Of a stretch of 13,092 nt of DNA, positions 1-7,751 are shown one piece after another. Position 1 is the first letter of the stretch. Each line of letters starts with the position of its first letter. Source of the stretch: Solirubrobacteraceae bacterium (GTDB taxonomy: Bacteria; Actinomycetota; Thermoleophilia; Solirubrobacterales; Solirubrobacteraceae); the NCBI GenBank assembly GCA_024710825.1, contig JANJUA010000071.1, positions 1 to 13,092 on the forward strand, read 5' to 3'. A program made the position numbers and the translations under genes. Below the pieces are notes generated by a model. The model ran no database searches. It was not told the origin of the DNA and worked only from the letters and a program-made list of their open reading frames with translations.

Positions 1-1132
1 AGCTGCGGCACCACCACGCCCCGGCGTCGAGCACCCGCGCGCAGGCGAGCATCTCGCCCGCGCCGGGCGCCCGCTGCTCGCCGTCGCGGACGGACTCCAG
101 GAAGGTCCGCGCCTCGAGCGTGCGCAGGTCGTCGTAGCCCATCGCCACGCCCGCGCCCGGGTGGAACGCCGCGAAGTCGGGGTGCTCGACCCCGGCGAGC
201 ACCGTCGTGTAGCCCTCGTCGCCGTCGTCGGAGAGCCGCGCGATCCGCAGCTCGTTCATTCGCTCCAGGTCCCAGGCGAGCGCGCCGCGGCTGCCGTGCG
301 CCTCGAAGCGCATGCCGACGCGCGGGCCGACGATCACCCTGCTCGCCTCCAGCGACCCGTTCACCCCGCCCGAGAACCGCACCAGGGCGCCCGCCCAGTC
401 CTCGTTCTCGACGTCGACCAGGTCGTCCGACTCGACGCGGCTGAAGTGCGTCCCCTCGCCGACCGGCAGGCGCGGGCGGCGGGGGATCATGGTCGCGGTC
501 CGTCCGGTCACGGCGTCGATCGGGCCGGCCAGGTGGTGCGCCGTGTCGACCACGTGGGCCATCAGGTCCCCCAACGCGCCGGAGCCGGCGTGCCGGCGCA
601 GGAAGCGCCACGACGCCGCCGCCTCGGGACGGTTGGCGTAGTCGGCGAGGAAGACGCCGCGGTAGTGGGTCAGCTCCCCGATCGCTCCCCGCTCGATCAG
701 CTCGCGGGCGTGCTGGACCGCGGGCGCGAAGCGGTAGCAGAGGCCGACCGTGGTCACGACGCCGAGGCGCTCGGCCGCCTGCGCCACCGCGGCGGTGTCG
801 GCGACGCCGACGCCGACGGGCTTCTCGACCCGCACCGGCTTGCCCGCCTCGAGCGCGGCCAGCGCCACCTCTCGGTGCAGGCCGTTCGGGACGGTGACGC
901 TGATCGCGTCGACCTCGGGATGCTCGACGACGGCGCGCCAGTCCTCGACGGTCGTCTCGAACCCGAGGCGCTCGGCCTGCGCCCGGCGCTGCGGGCTCAG
1001 GTCGGCCGCGACCACCAGCCTTGGGCTCACGCCCAGCTCCGGGAAGTGCTCGAGCGCGCGCCGGACCGACACCGCGTGGACGCGCCCCATCCAGCCGAAG
1101 CCGATGACGCCGATGCCGACACGCCGGTCCAT
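1..1132 (-). CDS. Gfo/Idh/MocA family NAD(P)-dependent oxidoreductase (3' end off the window)
   Basis: Predicted cytoplasmic dehydrogenase that oxidises a hydroxyl of a sugar, cyclitol or related polyol with NAD(P). The 377 visible residues show the N-terminal Rossmann loop GFGWMG (residues 11-16), the family EKP motif (103-105, K104 being the usual catalytic lysine) and the D-x3-H pair (D189/H193) in the substrate domain. No stop codon is reached, so the C-terminus lies beyond the left edge; family members are usually 330-390 residues, so little is missing. The ATG at 1132 lies four bases after the aminotransferase stop and has no clear Shine-Dalgarno, which suggests translational coupling within one operon. 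MocA and IolG (inositol-type substrates) and NtdC (3-oxo-glucose-6-phosphate formation) belong to this superfamily, but the substrate here cannot be assigned from sequence. Confidence 0.9.
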   Translation of the reverse strand, partial: MDRRVGIGVIGFGWMGRVHAVSVRRALEHFPELGVSPRLVVAADLSPQRRAQAERLGFETTVEDWRAVVEHPEVDAISVTVPNGLHREVALAALEAGKPVRVEKPVGVGVADTAAVAQAAERLGVVTTVGLCYRFAPAVQHARELIERGAIGELTHYRGVFLADYANRPEAAASWRFLRRHAGSGALGDLMAHVVDTAHHLAGPIDAVTGRTATMIPRRPRLPVGEGTHFSRVESDDLVDVENEDWAGALVRFSGGVNGSLEASRVIVGPRVGMRFEAHGSRGALAWDLERMNELRIARLSDDGDEGYTTVLAGVEHPDFAAFHPGAGVAMGYDDLRTLEARTFLESVRDGEQRAPGAGEMLACARVLDAGAWWCRS

Positions 1133-1136
1133 CGGG

Positions 1137-2465
1137 CTAGCCCGCACGCCGGTCGTGCTCGCGCAGCGCATCGAGGTGCTGCTCGACCTTGACGAACGCC
1201 GCGCCCAGCTGCGCCATCGCGGCCGGATCGTCGTCGATCCAGTTCCAGCTCATCTCGATCGAGCGCTCGACCTTGGCGTCGCAGCCCGGAAGCTCGAGGG
1301 CGGCGTAGTCGACCCCGGCGCGCCGCAGGTGCTCGCTCCACATCACGCGGGGAGCGGGCGTGTCGGGACGCAGCCGCTCGAGGCGGTGCAGCGGCGTCGT
1401 GATGTAGCTGAAGACCGGCGCGCCCTCGGCCTGGAGCGCCGCCAGGTAGGTCTCCTTGGAGACGCCCGCGTGCTCGGGCACGAAGTTCAGCGTGACCATG
1501 TGGAAGACCGGGTCGCCGTCGGGATAGTCGGGGGCGCGCACGCTGCCGACGCCCTCGATCGCCTCCAGGAAGCGGTCCCGGTTGCGCCGGCGGGCGTCGT
1601 TCTCGGCGTCGAGCTTGGCGAGCTGCTCGACCAGCAGGACCGCGTTGAGGACGCCGAGGCGGTACGTGTAGTTGAGCGAGTCGCTGAACGGCAGCAGGTC
1701 CGACGGGAAGCCGGGCTCGGCCGTGCGGCCGGGATGCTCGGTGCCGCCGGCGTGCTGGCAGCTGAGGATCGCCTTCCAGTAGACGTCCTCGCGACCGGTG
1801 ACCAGGTAGCCGGCCTCGGTGGTCGCCAGCAGCTTGCCGCCCATGCACGAGAACCCGGAGACGTCGCCGAAGCAGCCGACCCGCCGGCCGCGGTGACGTG
1901 CGCCGTGGGCCTGGCTGCCGTCTTCGATCAGCGCCAGGCCCTTGGCGTCGGCGAGCTCCCGCAGCGCGGTCATGTCGGCGGGCTGGCCGAAGATGTGGGT
2001 CACGAGGATCGCCTCGGTGCGCGGGCCGATCGCCTCGCGCACGCTGTCGGGGTCCAGCAGCCCGCGATCGGGATCGACGTCGGCGTACACCGGGACGGCG
2101 CCGTTGTGGAGGATCGGCGACGTCGACGCGCCCCAGGAGTAGGGCGTGGTGATGACCTCGGCGCCGGCGGTGATCTCCAGCCCGATGAGCGCGGCGTGCA
2201 GCGCGGCATGGCCGGAGGCGGTGGTGAGGCAACGCTCGACGCCGTGCCAGGTCGCGATGGCCGCCTCGGCCTCACCGACCTGCGGGTGCTCCTTGCTGAG
2301 TCCGACCATCGGGCCCGTCCGCAGCAGCTCGTCGACGCGCTCGCGAGCGCGGTCGGTGAAGCGCGGGTACTGCGGTCGGGTCGGAGCGCCGATCGGGTCG
2401 CCGCCGAGGAGGGCGAGCGTACCCGCGCCGGCAGGAGGCGCGGCCAGCCCTGAGGCGTTCGTCAT
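1137..2465 (-). CDS. DegT/DnrJ/EryC1/StrS-family PLP aminotransferase (aminosugar/aminocyclitol type)
   Basis: A 442-residue fold-type I PLP enzyme expected to exchange an amino group between glutamate or glutamine and a keto-sugar or keto-cyclitol. Visible elements are TASGHAAL (83-90, phosphate binding), EDGSQAHGA (181-189, with D182 facing the pyridine nitrogen) and the Schiff-base lysine K211 in FSCMGGKLLATTEAG. The FSxxxGK form and the overall length recall the inosose aminotransferase/AHBA synthase branch more than the UDP-sugar branch; this is from memory, not alignment. The ATG at 2465 was chosen because AAGGA lies 8 nt upstream and the promoter and operator sit just beyond; an open frame runs further upstream but would cross the promoter. 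It is the first gene of the operon and is divergent from the LacI regulator. Confidence 0.92.
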   Translation of the reverse strand: MTNASGLAAPPAGAGTLALLGGDPIGAPTRPQYPRFTDRARERVDELLRTGPMVGLSKEHPQVGEAEAAIATWHGVERCLTTASGHAALHAALIGLEITAGAEVITTPYSWGASTSPILHNGAVPVYADVDPDRGLLDPDSVREAIGPRTEAILVTHIFGQPADMTALRELADAKGLALIEDGSQAHGARHRGRRVGCFGDVSGFSCMGGKLLATTEAGYLVTGREDVYWKAILSCQHAGGTEHPGRTAEPGFPSDLLPFSDSLNYTYRLGVLNAVLLVEQLAKLDAENDARRRNRDRFLEAIEGVGSVRAPDYPDGDPVFHMVTLNFVPEHAGVSKETYLAALQAEGAPVFSYITTPLHRLERLRPDTPAPRVMWSEHLRRAGVDYAALELPGCDAKVERSIEMSWNWIDDDPAAMAQLGAAFVKVEQHLDALREHDRRAG

Positions 2466-2473
2466 CTGTGTTG

Positions 2474-2478
2474 TCCTT
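2474..2478 (-). promoter_or_regulatory. Ribosome binding site of the aminotransferase gene
   Basis: AAGGA on the minus strand, 8 nt before the ATG at 2465. It decides this start over upstream in-frame codons that would lie inside the promoter. Confidence 0.7.
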
Positions 2479-2495
2479 GCTCGCGGTGCACGTCG

Positions 2496-2511
2496 ATGTA
2501 AACGTTTACAT
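2496..2511. promoter_or_regulatory. LacI-type operator O1, perfect 16-bp palindrome
   Basis: ATGTAAACGTTTACAT is a perfect inverted repeat with the central CG typical of LacI/GalR operators. It lies between the divergent aminotransferase and LacI-regulator genes and covers the proposed -10 of the aminotransferase promoter, so a bound repressor would block RNA polymerase. A 14-of-16 match occurs upstream of the ABC transporter operon. Confidence 0.88.
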
Positions 2512-2530
2512 GGCTTGCGGCCATTGTCAA
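2503..2530 (-). promoter_or_regulatory. Promoter of the aminotransferase-dehydrogenase operon
   Basis: On the minus strand a perfect TTGACA (2530-2525) is followed after 16 nt by TAAACG (2508-2503), which lies inside operator O1. Predicted transcription start is near 2496, giving a leader of about 31 nt with a good ribosome binding site. The spacing and the flanking CGC before TTGACA are the same as in the promoter of the transporter operon. Confidence 0.72.
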
Positions 2531-2551
2531 GCGTCAGATGTGGCCGACAGC

Positions 2552-2567
2552 ATGCAAGCGCCTGCAT
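2552..2567. promoter_or_regulatory. LacI-type operator O2 (probable autoregulatory site)
   Basis: ATGCAAGCGCCTGCAT is a 16-bp palindrome with one mismatched pair. It ends 13 bp before the regulator ATG at 2581 and matches operator O1 at 11 of 16 positions, including the central CG and the ATG/CAT ends. It falls in the spacer of a weak candidate promoter (CCGACA at 2544-2549, 17 nt, TAACCT at 2567-2572), a position suited to self-repression. Confidence 0.65.
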
Positions 2568-2580
2568 AACCTGTGGCGCC

Positions 2581-3738
2581 ATGACGGGCTCGTCCCCAGA
2601 TCGCGCCGGCAGGGCGACCAGGCGCAAGCGTCGCCCCTCCGGCGCGGTGACCATCAAGGAGATCGCCGCCCTCAGCCAGGTCTCCAGCGCGACCGTGACA
2701 CGTGCCCTCCAGGGCCATCCCCGGGTGCGCCCGGAGACGCGAGCACGGGTCGAGCGGGCGGCGGAGGCGCTCGGGTATCGACCGAATCACGCCGCGCGCA
2801 CGCTGGCCACGGGCGCCTCGAAGACGATCGGGCTCCTGCTGCCGTCGACCGGCGATCGGTACTGGGGCGAGGTGGTGGAGGGCATCGAGGACGCCGCCGA
2901 CGACGCCGGCTACTCGGTCCTCCTGGCGACCTCGCACGGCGACGCCGCCCGCAGCAGGCGGATGCTCGACCTGCTCCTGTCCAAGCGCGTCGACGGGATG
3001 GTCATCGCCGCCCGGCGCGAGGTCGAGGAGGCGCTGACGCACGCCGAGCTGCCGGTCGCGCTCGTGCGCGTGGGCCCGGACGCGGAGCTCGACGACGGCG
3101 ACGTCGAGGCGGTCCGCACGCTGCCCGACGATCGCCTGGCCGGATGGCTGGAGGGCCGGCGGCTGGGCGACCTCGCCCCCGGGGTGATCGGCTTCGACGA
3201 CGTCAGCGCGGCGACGCTCGCCGTGGAGCACCTCGTCGGGCTCGGCCATCGGCGGCTGGCGTTCGTCGGCGCCGGCAACCGCCGCTCGGCCGCGCTGCGC
3301 GTCGCGGGGTTCCGCCAGAGCACGGGCCGCGCGGGCGTCGAGAGCGCCGCCGTGGTCGCCTCCTCGGACCGCCTGGCCGACAGCCACGCGGCGGCGCTCG
3401 ACCTGCTGGGCGCGCCGGAGCGGCCCACCGGCATCGTCGCCTACGACGACATGGTGGCGCTCGGCGCGATCCGCGCCGCCCGCACGCTCGGACTGCGGGT
3501 GCCGGAGCAGGTGTCGGTCGTCGGGATCGACGACATCGACGTGGCCGCCTTCCTCGAGCCGCCGCTCACCACCGTGCGCCAGCCCAAGCGCGAGATAGGC
3601 CGGCTCGCGGCCATCGCCCTCTTCGAGGCCCTCGGCAGCGGGACGCCGTCACCGGGTCGCGCGCTGCGCGGCGAGCTGATCGTCCGCGGCTCGACGGCGC
3701 CGCCTCCGGGCCACGACGCGGCGGACGAGGCCCGGTAG
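2581..3738 (+). CDS. LacI/GalR-family transcriptional regulator
   Basis: A 385-residue DNA-binding regulator. The helix-turn-helix TIKEIAALSQVSSATVTRAL (24-43) is followed by the hinge helix (PNHAARTLATG, 69-78, with L75 at the position of the minor-groove leucine). A periplasmic-binding-protein-like effector domain then ends in motifs normal for the family: AYDDMVALG near 287-295, SVVGIDDID (312-320) and the terminal LRGELIVRGST. The ATG at 2581 leaves an Arg-rich extension of about 22 residues before the HTH; GTG at 2647 would give a more usual length. Neither start has a clear Shine-Dalgarno. It probably controls both flanking operons and itself, since three related palindromes sit before the three transcription units. 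Effector unknown. Its last 90 bp overlap the 3' end of the convergent permease gene. Confidence 0.93.
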   Translation: MTGSSPDRAGRATRRKRRPSGAVTIKEIAALSQVSSATVTRALQGHPRVRPETRARVERAAEALGYRPNHAARTLATGASKTIGLLLPSTGDRYWGEVVEGIEDAADDAGYSVLLATSHGDAARSRRMLDLLLSKRVDGMVIAARREVEEALTHAELPVALVRVGPDAELDDGDVEAVRTLPDDRLAGWLEGRRLGDLAPGVIGFDDVSAATLAVEHLVGLGHRRLAFVGAGNRRSAALRVAGFRQSTGRAGVESAAVVASSDRLADSHAAALDLLGAPERPTGIVAYDDMVALGAIRAARTLGLRVPEQVSVVGIDDIDVAAFLEPPLTTVRQPKREIGRLAAIALFEALGSGTPSPGRALRGELIVRGSTAPPPGHDAADEAR

Positions 3739-5442
3739 CGAGAACGCGATCGCGCCGATCGCCAGCGACGCCGCCAGCAGCGCGGTCGCCAGCGCGTTGA
3801 CCTCGGGGGTGATGCCGAACTTCACCTGGGTGTAGATGTAGATCGGCAGCGTGTTGTGGCCGCCGAGCAGGAAGAGCGTGATGATGAACTCGTCGAGCGA
3901 GAGGGTGAACGCGAACAGCGCGCCCGCCACGATCGCCGGCAGCGTCAGCGGCAGCACGACGTGCCGCAACCGGCGCCACGTCCCCGCCCCGAGGTCGCTG
4001 GCGGCGCGCTCCAGCCCGACGTCGAAGCCCTCCAGCCGCGCGGCTACCAGGAGGATGACGAACGGCGTGGTGAACACCGCCTGGCCGATCGCCGCCGTCT
4101 GCATCGAGAGCTGCATCCCGAGCACGCTCGTGAACAGGGCGAGCAGGCTCACTCCGATCAGGAGCCCCGGAACCATCACCGGCAGCGTCACGAGGATCCG
4201 CGCCGCCCCCCGGAAGCGCAACCGCGAGCGCACCAGCGGGAAGGCCGCCGCGGTGCCGACGATCGTGCTGACGACCGTCACCTGCGCGGCGATCACCAGC
4301 GAGGTGACGAGCGCCTCGTGGATGGCGGCGTTGGCGAACATGTCGCCATACCAGCGCGTCGTCCAGCCGGTGATCGGGAAGCCGGCGAAGCGGCTCGCGT
4401 TGAAGCTGAACAGGACCAACAGCGCGATCGGCGCGAACAGGAAGGCGTAGAGCGCGACGGCATAGCCCGACAGCGCGCGGCTGGCCAGCCGCGCGAACGG
4501 AGAGACGAGCTCGAGCCCCGTCGCCTCCATGCGGGTGCCGCGCGAGTGCACCGCCTGCTCGGTGTCCAGCGAGCGCCGGAAGACGATCAGCAGGGCGACG
4601 ATGACCGCGACGACGAGCAGCGCCGCCGCCGCGCCGCGGGTGTACTGGGCGCCGGTGAAGAACGTGGTGATGAGGTTGCCGATCATCACGCCGCGCGTGC
4701 CGCCAACGAGCTGCGGCGCCAGGTACTCGCCGAGGATCGGGATGAAGACGAAGATGACCGCGGTCATGATTCCCACCCGCACCTGGGGGAGCATCACGCT
4801 GCGGATCGCGCGCAGCGGGCTGGCGCCGAGGTCCGTGGCCGCGCGGAGCTGGTTCCAGTCGAAGCGCTCCAGCACCGCGTACAGGGTCAGCGCGGCAAAC
4901 GGGAAGTACAGGTAGACGAGGACGAGGACGACCGCCGGCCGGTCGTAGAGGAAGTACGACAGCGGCTCGTCGATCACGCCCGTCCAGCGCAGGACGCGGT
5001 TGATGGCCCCCTGCTCGCCCAGGATCGAGATCCACGAGTACACCCGCAGCAGGTAGCTCGTCCAGAACGGCACGAGCACCAGGACCAGCAGCGGCTTCTG
5101 CCACCGCGGCGCCACGTGGCGCACGAGCCAGTAGGCGAACGGGAACGCCAGCCCGATCGCTATCGCGGTGGCGAGCGCCGCGACCAGCAGCGTGCTCAGC
5201 AGCGTGCGGACGTAGGTCGGCGTCGAGAAGAAGTAGCCGTAGTTGCCGAGCGTCCACTCCGAGACGACGTTGTAGTCGTGGACCTGCCAGAAGCTGTAGA
5301 CGACGATCAGGCCGAGCGGCGCGAAGAAGAACGCGCCGAGCAGGACCATCGCGGGGGCGAACCCGCCGTACTCGGCCAGCCGCCGCAGGGGACGCGCCCG
5401 GCCGAGGCCGGGCGCGGGGCGACTCACCCCCTCGACGGCCAT
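3649..5442 (-). CDS. Fused PotB-PotC-like ABC transporter permease (polyamine/opine type)
   Basis: One unbroken 597-residue membrane protein that looks like two importer permeases joined end to end. The first half (about 28-290) has roughly six hydrophobic segments and an EAA loop, LRAATDLGASPLRAIRSVMLP (199-219); the second half (about 322-576) has another six and a second EAA loop, LERAASDLGAGTWRRLRHVVLP (477-498). These correspond to PotB and PotC, normally separate. The linker (291-320) contains an internal Met305, but no Shine-Dalgarno precedes it, so a second independent start is not supported. The ATG shares its A with the TGA of the binding-protein gene (TGATG), implying coupled translation. 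The last residues (about 569-597, Arg-rich) are encoded opposite the 3' end of the LacI gene. The cytoplasmic ATPase of the same operon should dock on both EAA loops. Confidence 0.92.
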   Translation of the reverse strand: MAVEGVSRPAPGLGRARPLRRLAEYGGFAPAMVLLGAFFFAPLGLIVVYSFWQVHDYNVVSEWTLGNYGYFFSTPTYVRTLLSTLLVAALATAIAIGLAFPFAYWLVRHVAPRWQKPLLVLVLVPFWTSYLLRVYSWISILGEQGAINRVLRWTGVIDEPLSYFLYDRPAVVLVLVYLYFPFAALTLYAVLERFDWNQLRAATDLGASPLRAIRSVMLPQVRVGIMTAVIFVFIPILGEYLAPQLVGGTRGVMIGNLITTFFTGAQYTRGAAAALLVVAVIVALLIVFRRSLDTEQAVHSRGTRMEATGLELVSPFARLASRALSGYAVALYAFLFAPIALLVLFSFNASRFAGFPITGWTTRWYGDMFANAAIHEALVTSLVIAAQVTVVSTIVGTAAAFPLVRSRLRFRGAARILVTLPVMVPGLLIGVSLLALFTSVLGMQLSMQTAAIGQAVFTTPFVILLVAARLEGFDVGLERAASDLGAGTWRRLRHVVLPLTLPAIVAGALFAFTLSLDEFIITLFLLGGHNTLPIYIYTQVKFGITPEVNALATALLAASLAIGAIAFSLPGLVRRVVARRRRRRAADDQLAAQRATR

Positions 5443-6599
5443 CAGGCGCCGAAGACCTCGTTGAACGCGTCGGTGTAGGCCTGCTCGTTCTCCGACGGCC
5501 CCTTGAGCGTCATCCGCGTCGCCGCCTCGGGGTCGTTGTAGAGGAACCGATCGGCACGCTCCTGGTGGCCCTGGTCGACGAGCAGCTTGTACGCCTTCTC
5601 GTTGAACAGCGGCCGGCCGTTCTCCATGAAGTTCTCGGCGATGTAGTCGGCCCGCTGTGCCGCGTCGAGGAAGCGCATCACGGCATCCTCGTTCTTCGAC
5701 GACGCGACGAGCTGCTCGGCGTCCATGAACCCGATCGTGCCCTCACGCGGGGTGACGGACTCGACGTCCGGCCCGCCGGCCTCCTTGACCAGGAGATCGG
5801 TGCCGAGGTTGTTGAGCACGATCCAGGCCGAGCCGTCGACCAGCGAGGTGACCATGTCGCTCGCCTGGGCGCCCAGCTTGAGCACGTTGGGCTTGATCGC
5901 CTTCAGGTACTCCCTCGCCGCGGCGATCTCGTCGTCGGACATCGAGTACGGCTCCTGCGCGCCGGTGGCGATCCCGCCGATCGCCACCAGGTCGCTCGCG
6001 GAGTTGTAGAGCACGATCCGGCCCTTGTAGGCCGGGTCGGTCAGCGCCTCCCACGAGTCCGGCGCCACCGAGACGTGACGCGGGTCGTAGTAGAGCTGCT
6101 GCGAGGACCATCCGACGGGATAGCCCATGTAGTTGGACCCGTCCTGCCAGAAGGGGAACTCCCGCGCGACGGAGTACAGCTCGCTCGCCGCGTCGATCTG
6201 GCCCAGGTCGAACGACTTGGTGAGGCCGTCCTCGACGAACTTGGGGACCCACATGGCATCGCCGGAGACCATGTCGAACTGGCCGCCGGTCTGCTTGACC
6301 TTCAGGTAGGCGTCGCTGTTGTCCTGGAAGAGCTGCGGACGCGCGCCGATGCCGGTCTGCTTGTCCACGTCGGCGAGCTGGCGGTTGAGGTAGTGGTCGT
6401 TCCACGTCAGCCAGTTCAGCGTCACCTCGTCGGTCGTGCCGGCCGAGCCCGTCGCGCTCTTGGAGCCGCTGGACCCGCAGGCGGCGAGGTAGAGGCCCGC
6501 CATGCCCGCGCCCGCTCCCACGAGCAGCCGGCGCCGCGACAGGAGCGGGCCGGGCGCCGACACCGGCTCGGCCGGCCTGTCTGGTTCGAAATCACTCAT
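5442..6599 (-). CDS. PotD/PotF-like solute-binding lipoprotein (Tat-exported)
   Basis: A 385-residue extracytoplasmic solute receptor. Its N-terminus carries a twin-arginine sequence (SRRRLL, 21-26), a hydrophobic stretch and a lipobox LAAC with the lipidated cysteine at 41, followed by a Gly/Ser linker. The mature part follows the spermidine/putrescine-binding pattern: LNWLTWNDHY (61-70), FDMVSGDAMWVPKF (108-121), W183 in SWEALTDPAYKG, and TPREGTIGFMDAE (283-295). D293 falls where E. coli PotD has its amine-binding Asp257, while the PotD tryptophans 229 and 255 appear to be Leu and Phe, so the ligand is probably amine-bearing but perhaps not spermidine (alignment by eye). The start at 6599 is fixed by GGAGGAGGT 9 nt upstream; GTG at 6602 is in frame and adjacent. 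It lies 41 nt after the ATPase and overlaps the permease start. Confidence 0.9.
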   Translation of the reverse strand: MSDFEPDRPAEPVSAPGPLLSRRRLLVGAGAGMAGLYLAACGSSGSKSATGSAGTTDEVTLNWLTWNDHYLNRQLADVDKQTGIGARPQLFQDNSDAYLKVKQTGGQFDMVSGDAMWVPKFVEDGLTKSFDLGQIDAASELYSVAREFPFWQDGSNYMGYPVGWSSQQLYYDPRHVSVAPDSWEALTDPAYKGRIVLYNSASDLVAIGGIATGAQEPYSMSDDEIAAAREYLKAIKPNVLKLGAQASDMVTSLVDGSAWIVLNNLGTDLLVKEAGGPDVESVTPREGTIGFMDAEQLVASSKNEDAVMRFLDAAQRADYIAENFMENGRPLFNEKAYKLLVDQGHQERADRFLYNDPEAATRMTLKGPSENEQAYTDAFNEVFGA

Positions 6600-6608
6600 C
6601 ACTGCTGC

Positions 6609-6617
6609 ACCTCCTCC
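6609..6617 (-). promoter_or_regulatory. Strong ribosome binding site of the solute-binding protein gene
   Basis: GGAGGAGGT on the minus strand, 9 nt before ATG 6599, in the 41-nt gap after the ATPase. It is by far the strongest ribosome binding site of the operon, fitting the usual excess of binding protein over membrane subunits, and it excludes the longer in-frame upstream starts. Confidence 0.75.
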
Positions 6618-6640
6618 GTGACCGCGATGCGGTCGATGGC

Positions 6641-7732
6641 TCACTCCGGCAGACGAACGGCGGCTTTGGGGTCCCAGCTCAGCGCCACGCGGGTCCCCGG
6701 CTCCGCGATGGCCATCGCACCCGCCCCGAAGCACGACACCGTGACGGGCGCGCTGCTGGCCGCGCATGCGACGGCGACGCGGGTGTGGCTCCCCAGGAAG
6801 GCGGTCTGGACGATCTCTCCGGGCAGGCCGCCGCCGCCCGGCGTCTCACGCTCGATCTGCAGCGCCTCCGGCCGCACCATGAGGGTCCCCTGCCGCGCGC
6901 CGCCCGCGAGGTGGGCCGGCACCAGCGCGGCGTCCAGGAAGTTCGACTCGCCGATGAAGTCCGCGACGAAGCGCGACACCGGGCGGTGGTAGATCTCCGT
7001 CGGCGTGCCGACCTGCTCGACGCGACCCGCGTTCATGACGGCGATGCGGTCGCCCATCGCCATCGCCTCCTCCTGGTCGTGCGTGACGTAGACGAAGGTC
7101 ATGCCGAGCTCGCGCCGCAGCTGGGCGAGCTCGAGCTGGAGGCGCTTGCGCAGCTTGAGGTCGAGCGCTCCGAGCGGCTCGTCGAGCAGGAGCACGACGG
7201 GCCGGTTGACGAGCGCGCGGGCCACGGCGACGCGCTGCTGCTGGCCGCCCGAGAGCTCGCCGGGCGGCCGGTGGCCGAAGTCCTCGAGGCCGACGAGCGC
7301 CAGCGCCTCGGCGATGCGGACGCTGGCCTGCGCCCTCGGCACGCGCGCCATCCGCAGGCCGAAGCCGACGTTGTCACGCACCGTCATGTGCGGGAACAGC
7401 GCGTAGGACTGAAAGACCGTGTTGACGTCGCGGCGGTGGGGCGGCAGGTGGTCGACGCGGCAGCCCTTGAGGTACACCTCGCCCCGGGTGGGCGCGACGA
7501 AGCCGCCGATGATGTTCAGCGTCGTCGTCTTGCCGCAGCCGGAGGGCCCCAGCAGGCACAGGAACTCCCCGTCCTTGATGTCGAGCGTCGTGGCCTCGAG
7601 CGCCACGTGGTCGCCGTAGCGCTTCTCCACTCCGCGCAGCGCGATGGCGATCTCCGCAGGAGCCTTGCGCGCGGTCGGCGGCACCGAGCCGTCGGTGTTG
7701 GCGTCCGGTTCGACGTCGATGGAGCCTCTCAT
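6641..7732 (-). CDS. PotA-like ABC transporter ATP-binding protein
   Basis: A 363-residue importer ATPase with all nucleotide-binding motifs intact: Walker A GPSGCGKT (62-69), Q-loop Q108 in FQSYALFPH, signature LSGGQQQR (160-167), Walker B LLLDEP (181-186), D-loop GALD and switch histidine H218 in VTHDQEEA. After the [23 protein letters not shown] stretch comes a TOBE-type C-terminal domain, as in PotA/MalK importers. First gene of a three-gene operon with the binding protein and fused permease. The ATG at 7732 gives an extra N-terminal arm of about 28 residues. No Shine-Dalgarno precedes it; the operator ends 4 bp upstream and the predicted transcription start is only a few bases away, so a near-leaderless mRNA or a later start (for example GTG at Val17) are both possible. 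Confidence 0.93.
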   Translation of the reverse strand: MRGSIDVEPDANTDGSVPPTARKAPAEIAIALRGVEKRYGDHVALEATTLDIKDGEFLCLLGPSGCGKTTTLNIIGGFVAPTRGEVYLKGCRVDHLPPHRRDVNTVFQSYALFPHMTVRDNVGFGLRMARVPRAQASVRIAEALALVGLEDFGHRPPGELSGGQQQRVAVARALVNRPVVLLLDEPLGALDLKLRKRLQLELAQLRRELGMTFVYVTHDQEEAMAMGDRIAVMNAGRVEQVGTPTEIYHRPVSRFVADFIGESNFLDAALVPAHLAGGARQGTLMVRPEALQIERETPGGGGLPGEIVQTAFLGSHTRVAVACAASSAPVTVSCFGAGAMAIAEPGTRVALSWDPKAAVRLPE

Positions 7733-7735
7733 TGG

Positions 7736-7751
7736 ATGTAAACGCTTACAC
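7736..7751. promoter_or_regulatory. LacI-type operator O3 before the ABC transporter operon
   Basis: ATGTAAACGCTTACAC matches operator O1 at 14 of 16 positions. The inner 14 bp (7737-7750) form a palindrome with one mismatched pair and the central CG. It covers the proposed -10 of the transporter promoter and ends 4 bp from the ATPase start codon. Confidence 0.85.

Noticed and set aside
1133..1144. Palindrome CGGGCTAGCCCG at the aminotransferase-dehydrogenase junction
   Set aside because: It is within the operon at a stop/start junction and does not resemble the three operators; GC-rich 12-mers of this kind are expected by chance.
161..2453. Long plus-strand open frames opposite the dehydrogenase and aminotransferase
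   Set aside because: Antisense shadows caused by very high GC; they lack family motifs, while the minus strand has complete catalytic motifs.
4528..4530. Separate PotC gene starting at the internal Met305 of the permease
   Set aside because: No stop codon separates the halves and no Shine-Dalgarno precedes the Met, so a fusion is the better call.
3856..5478. 540-codon plus-strand open frame opposite the permease
   Set aside because: Low-complexity Arg/Glu/Asp/Gln-rich product mirroring membrane codons; no motif and no ribosome binding site.
5565..7741. Long plus-strand frames opposite the binding protein and ATPase
   Set aside because: Antisense to genes with intact motifs; composition is His/Arg/Val shadow sequence.
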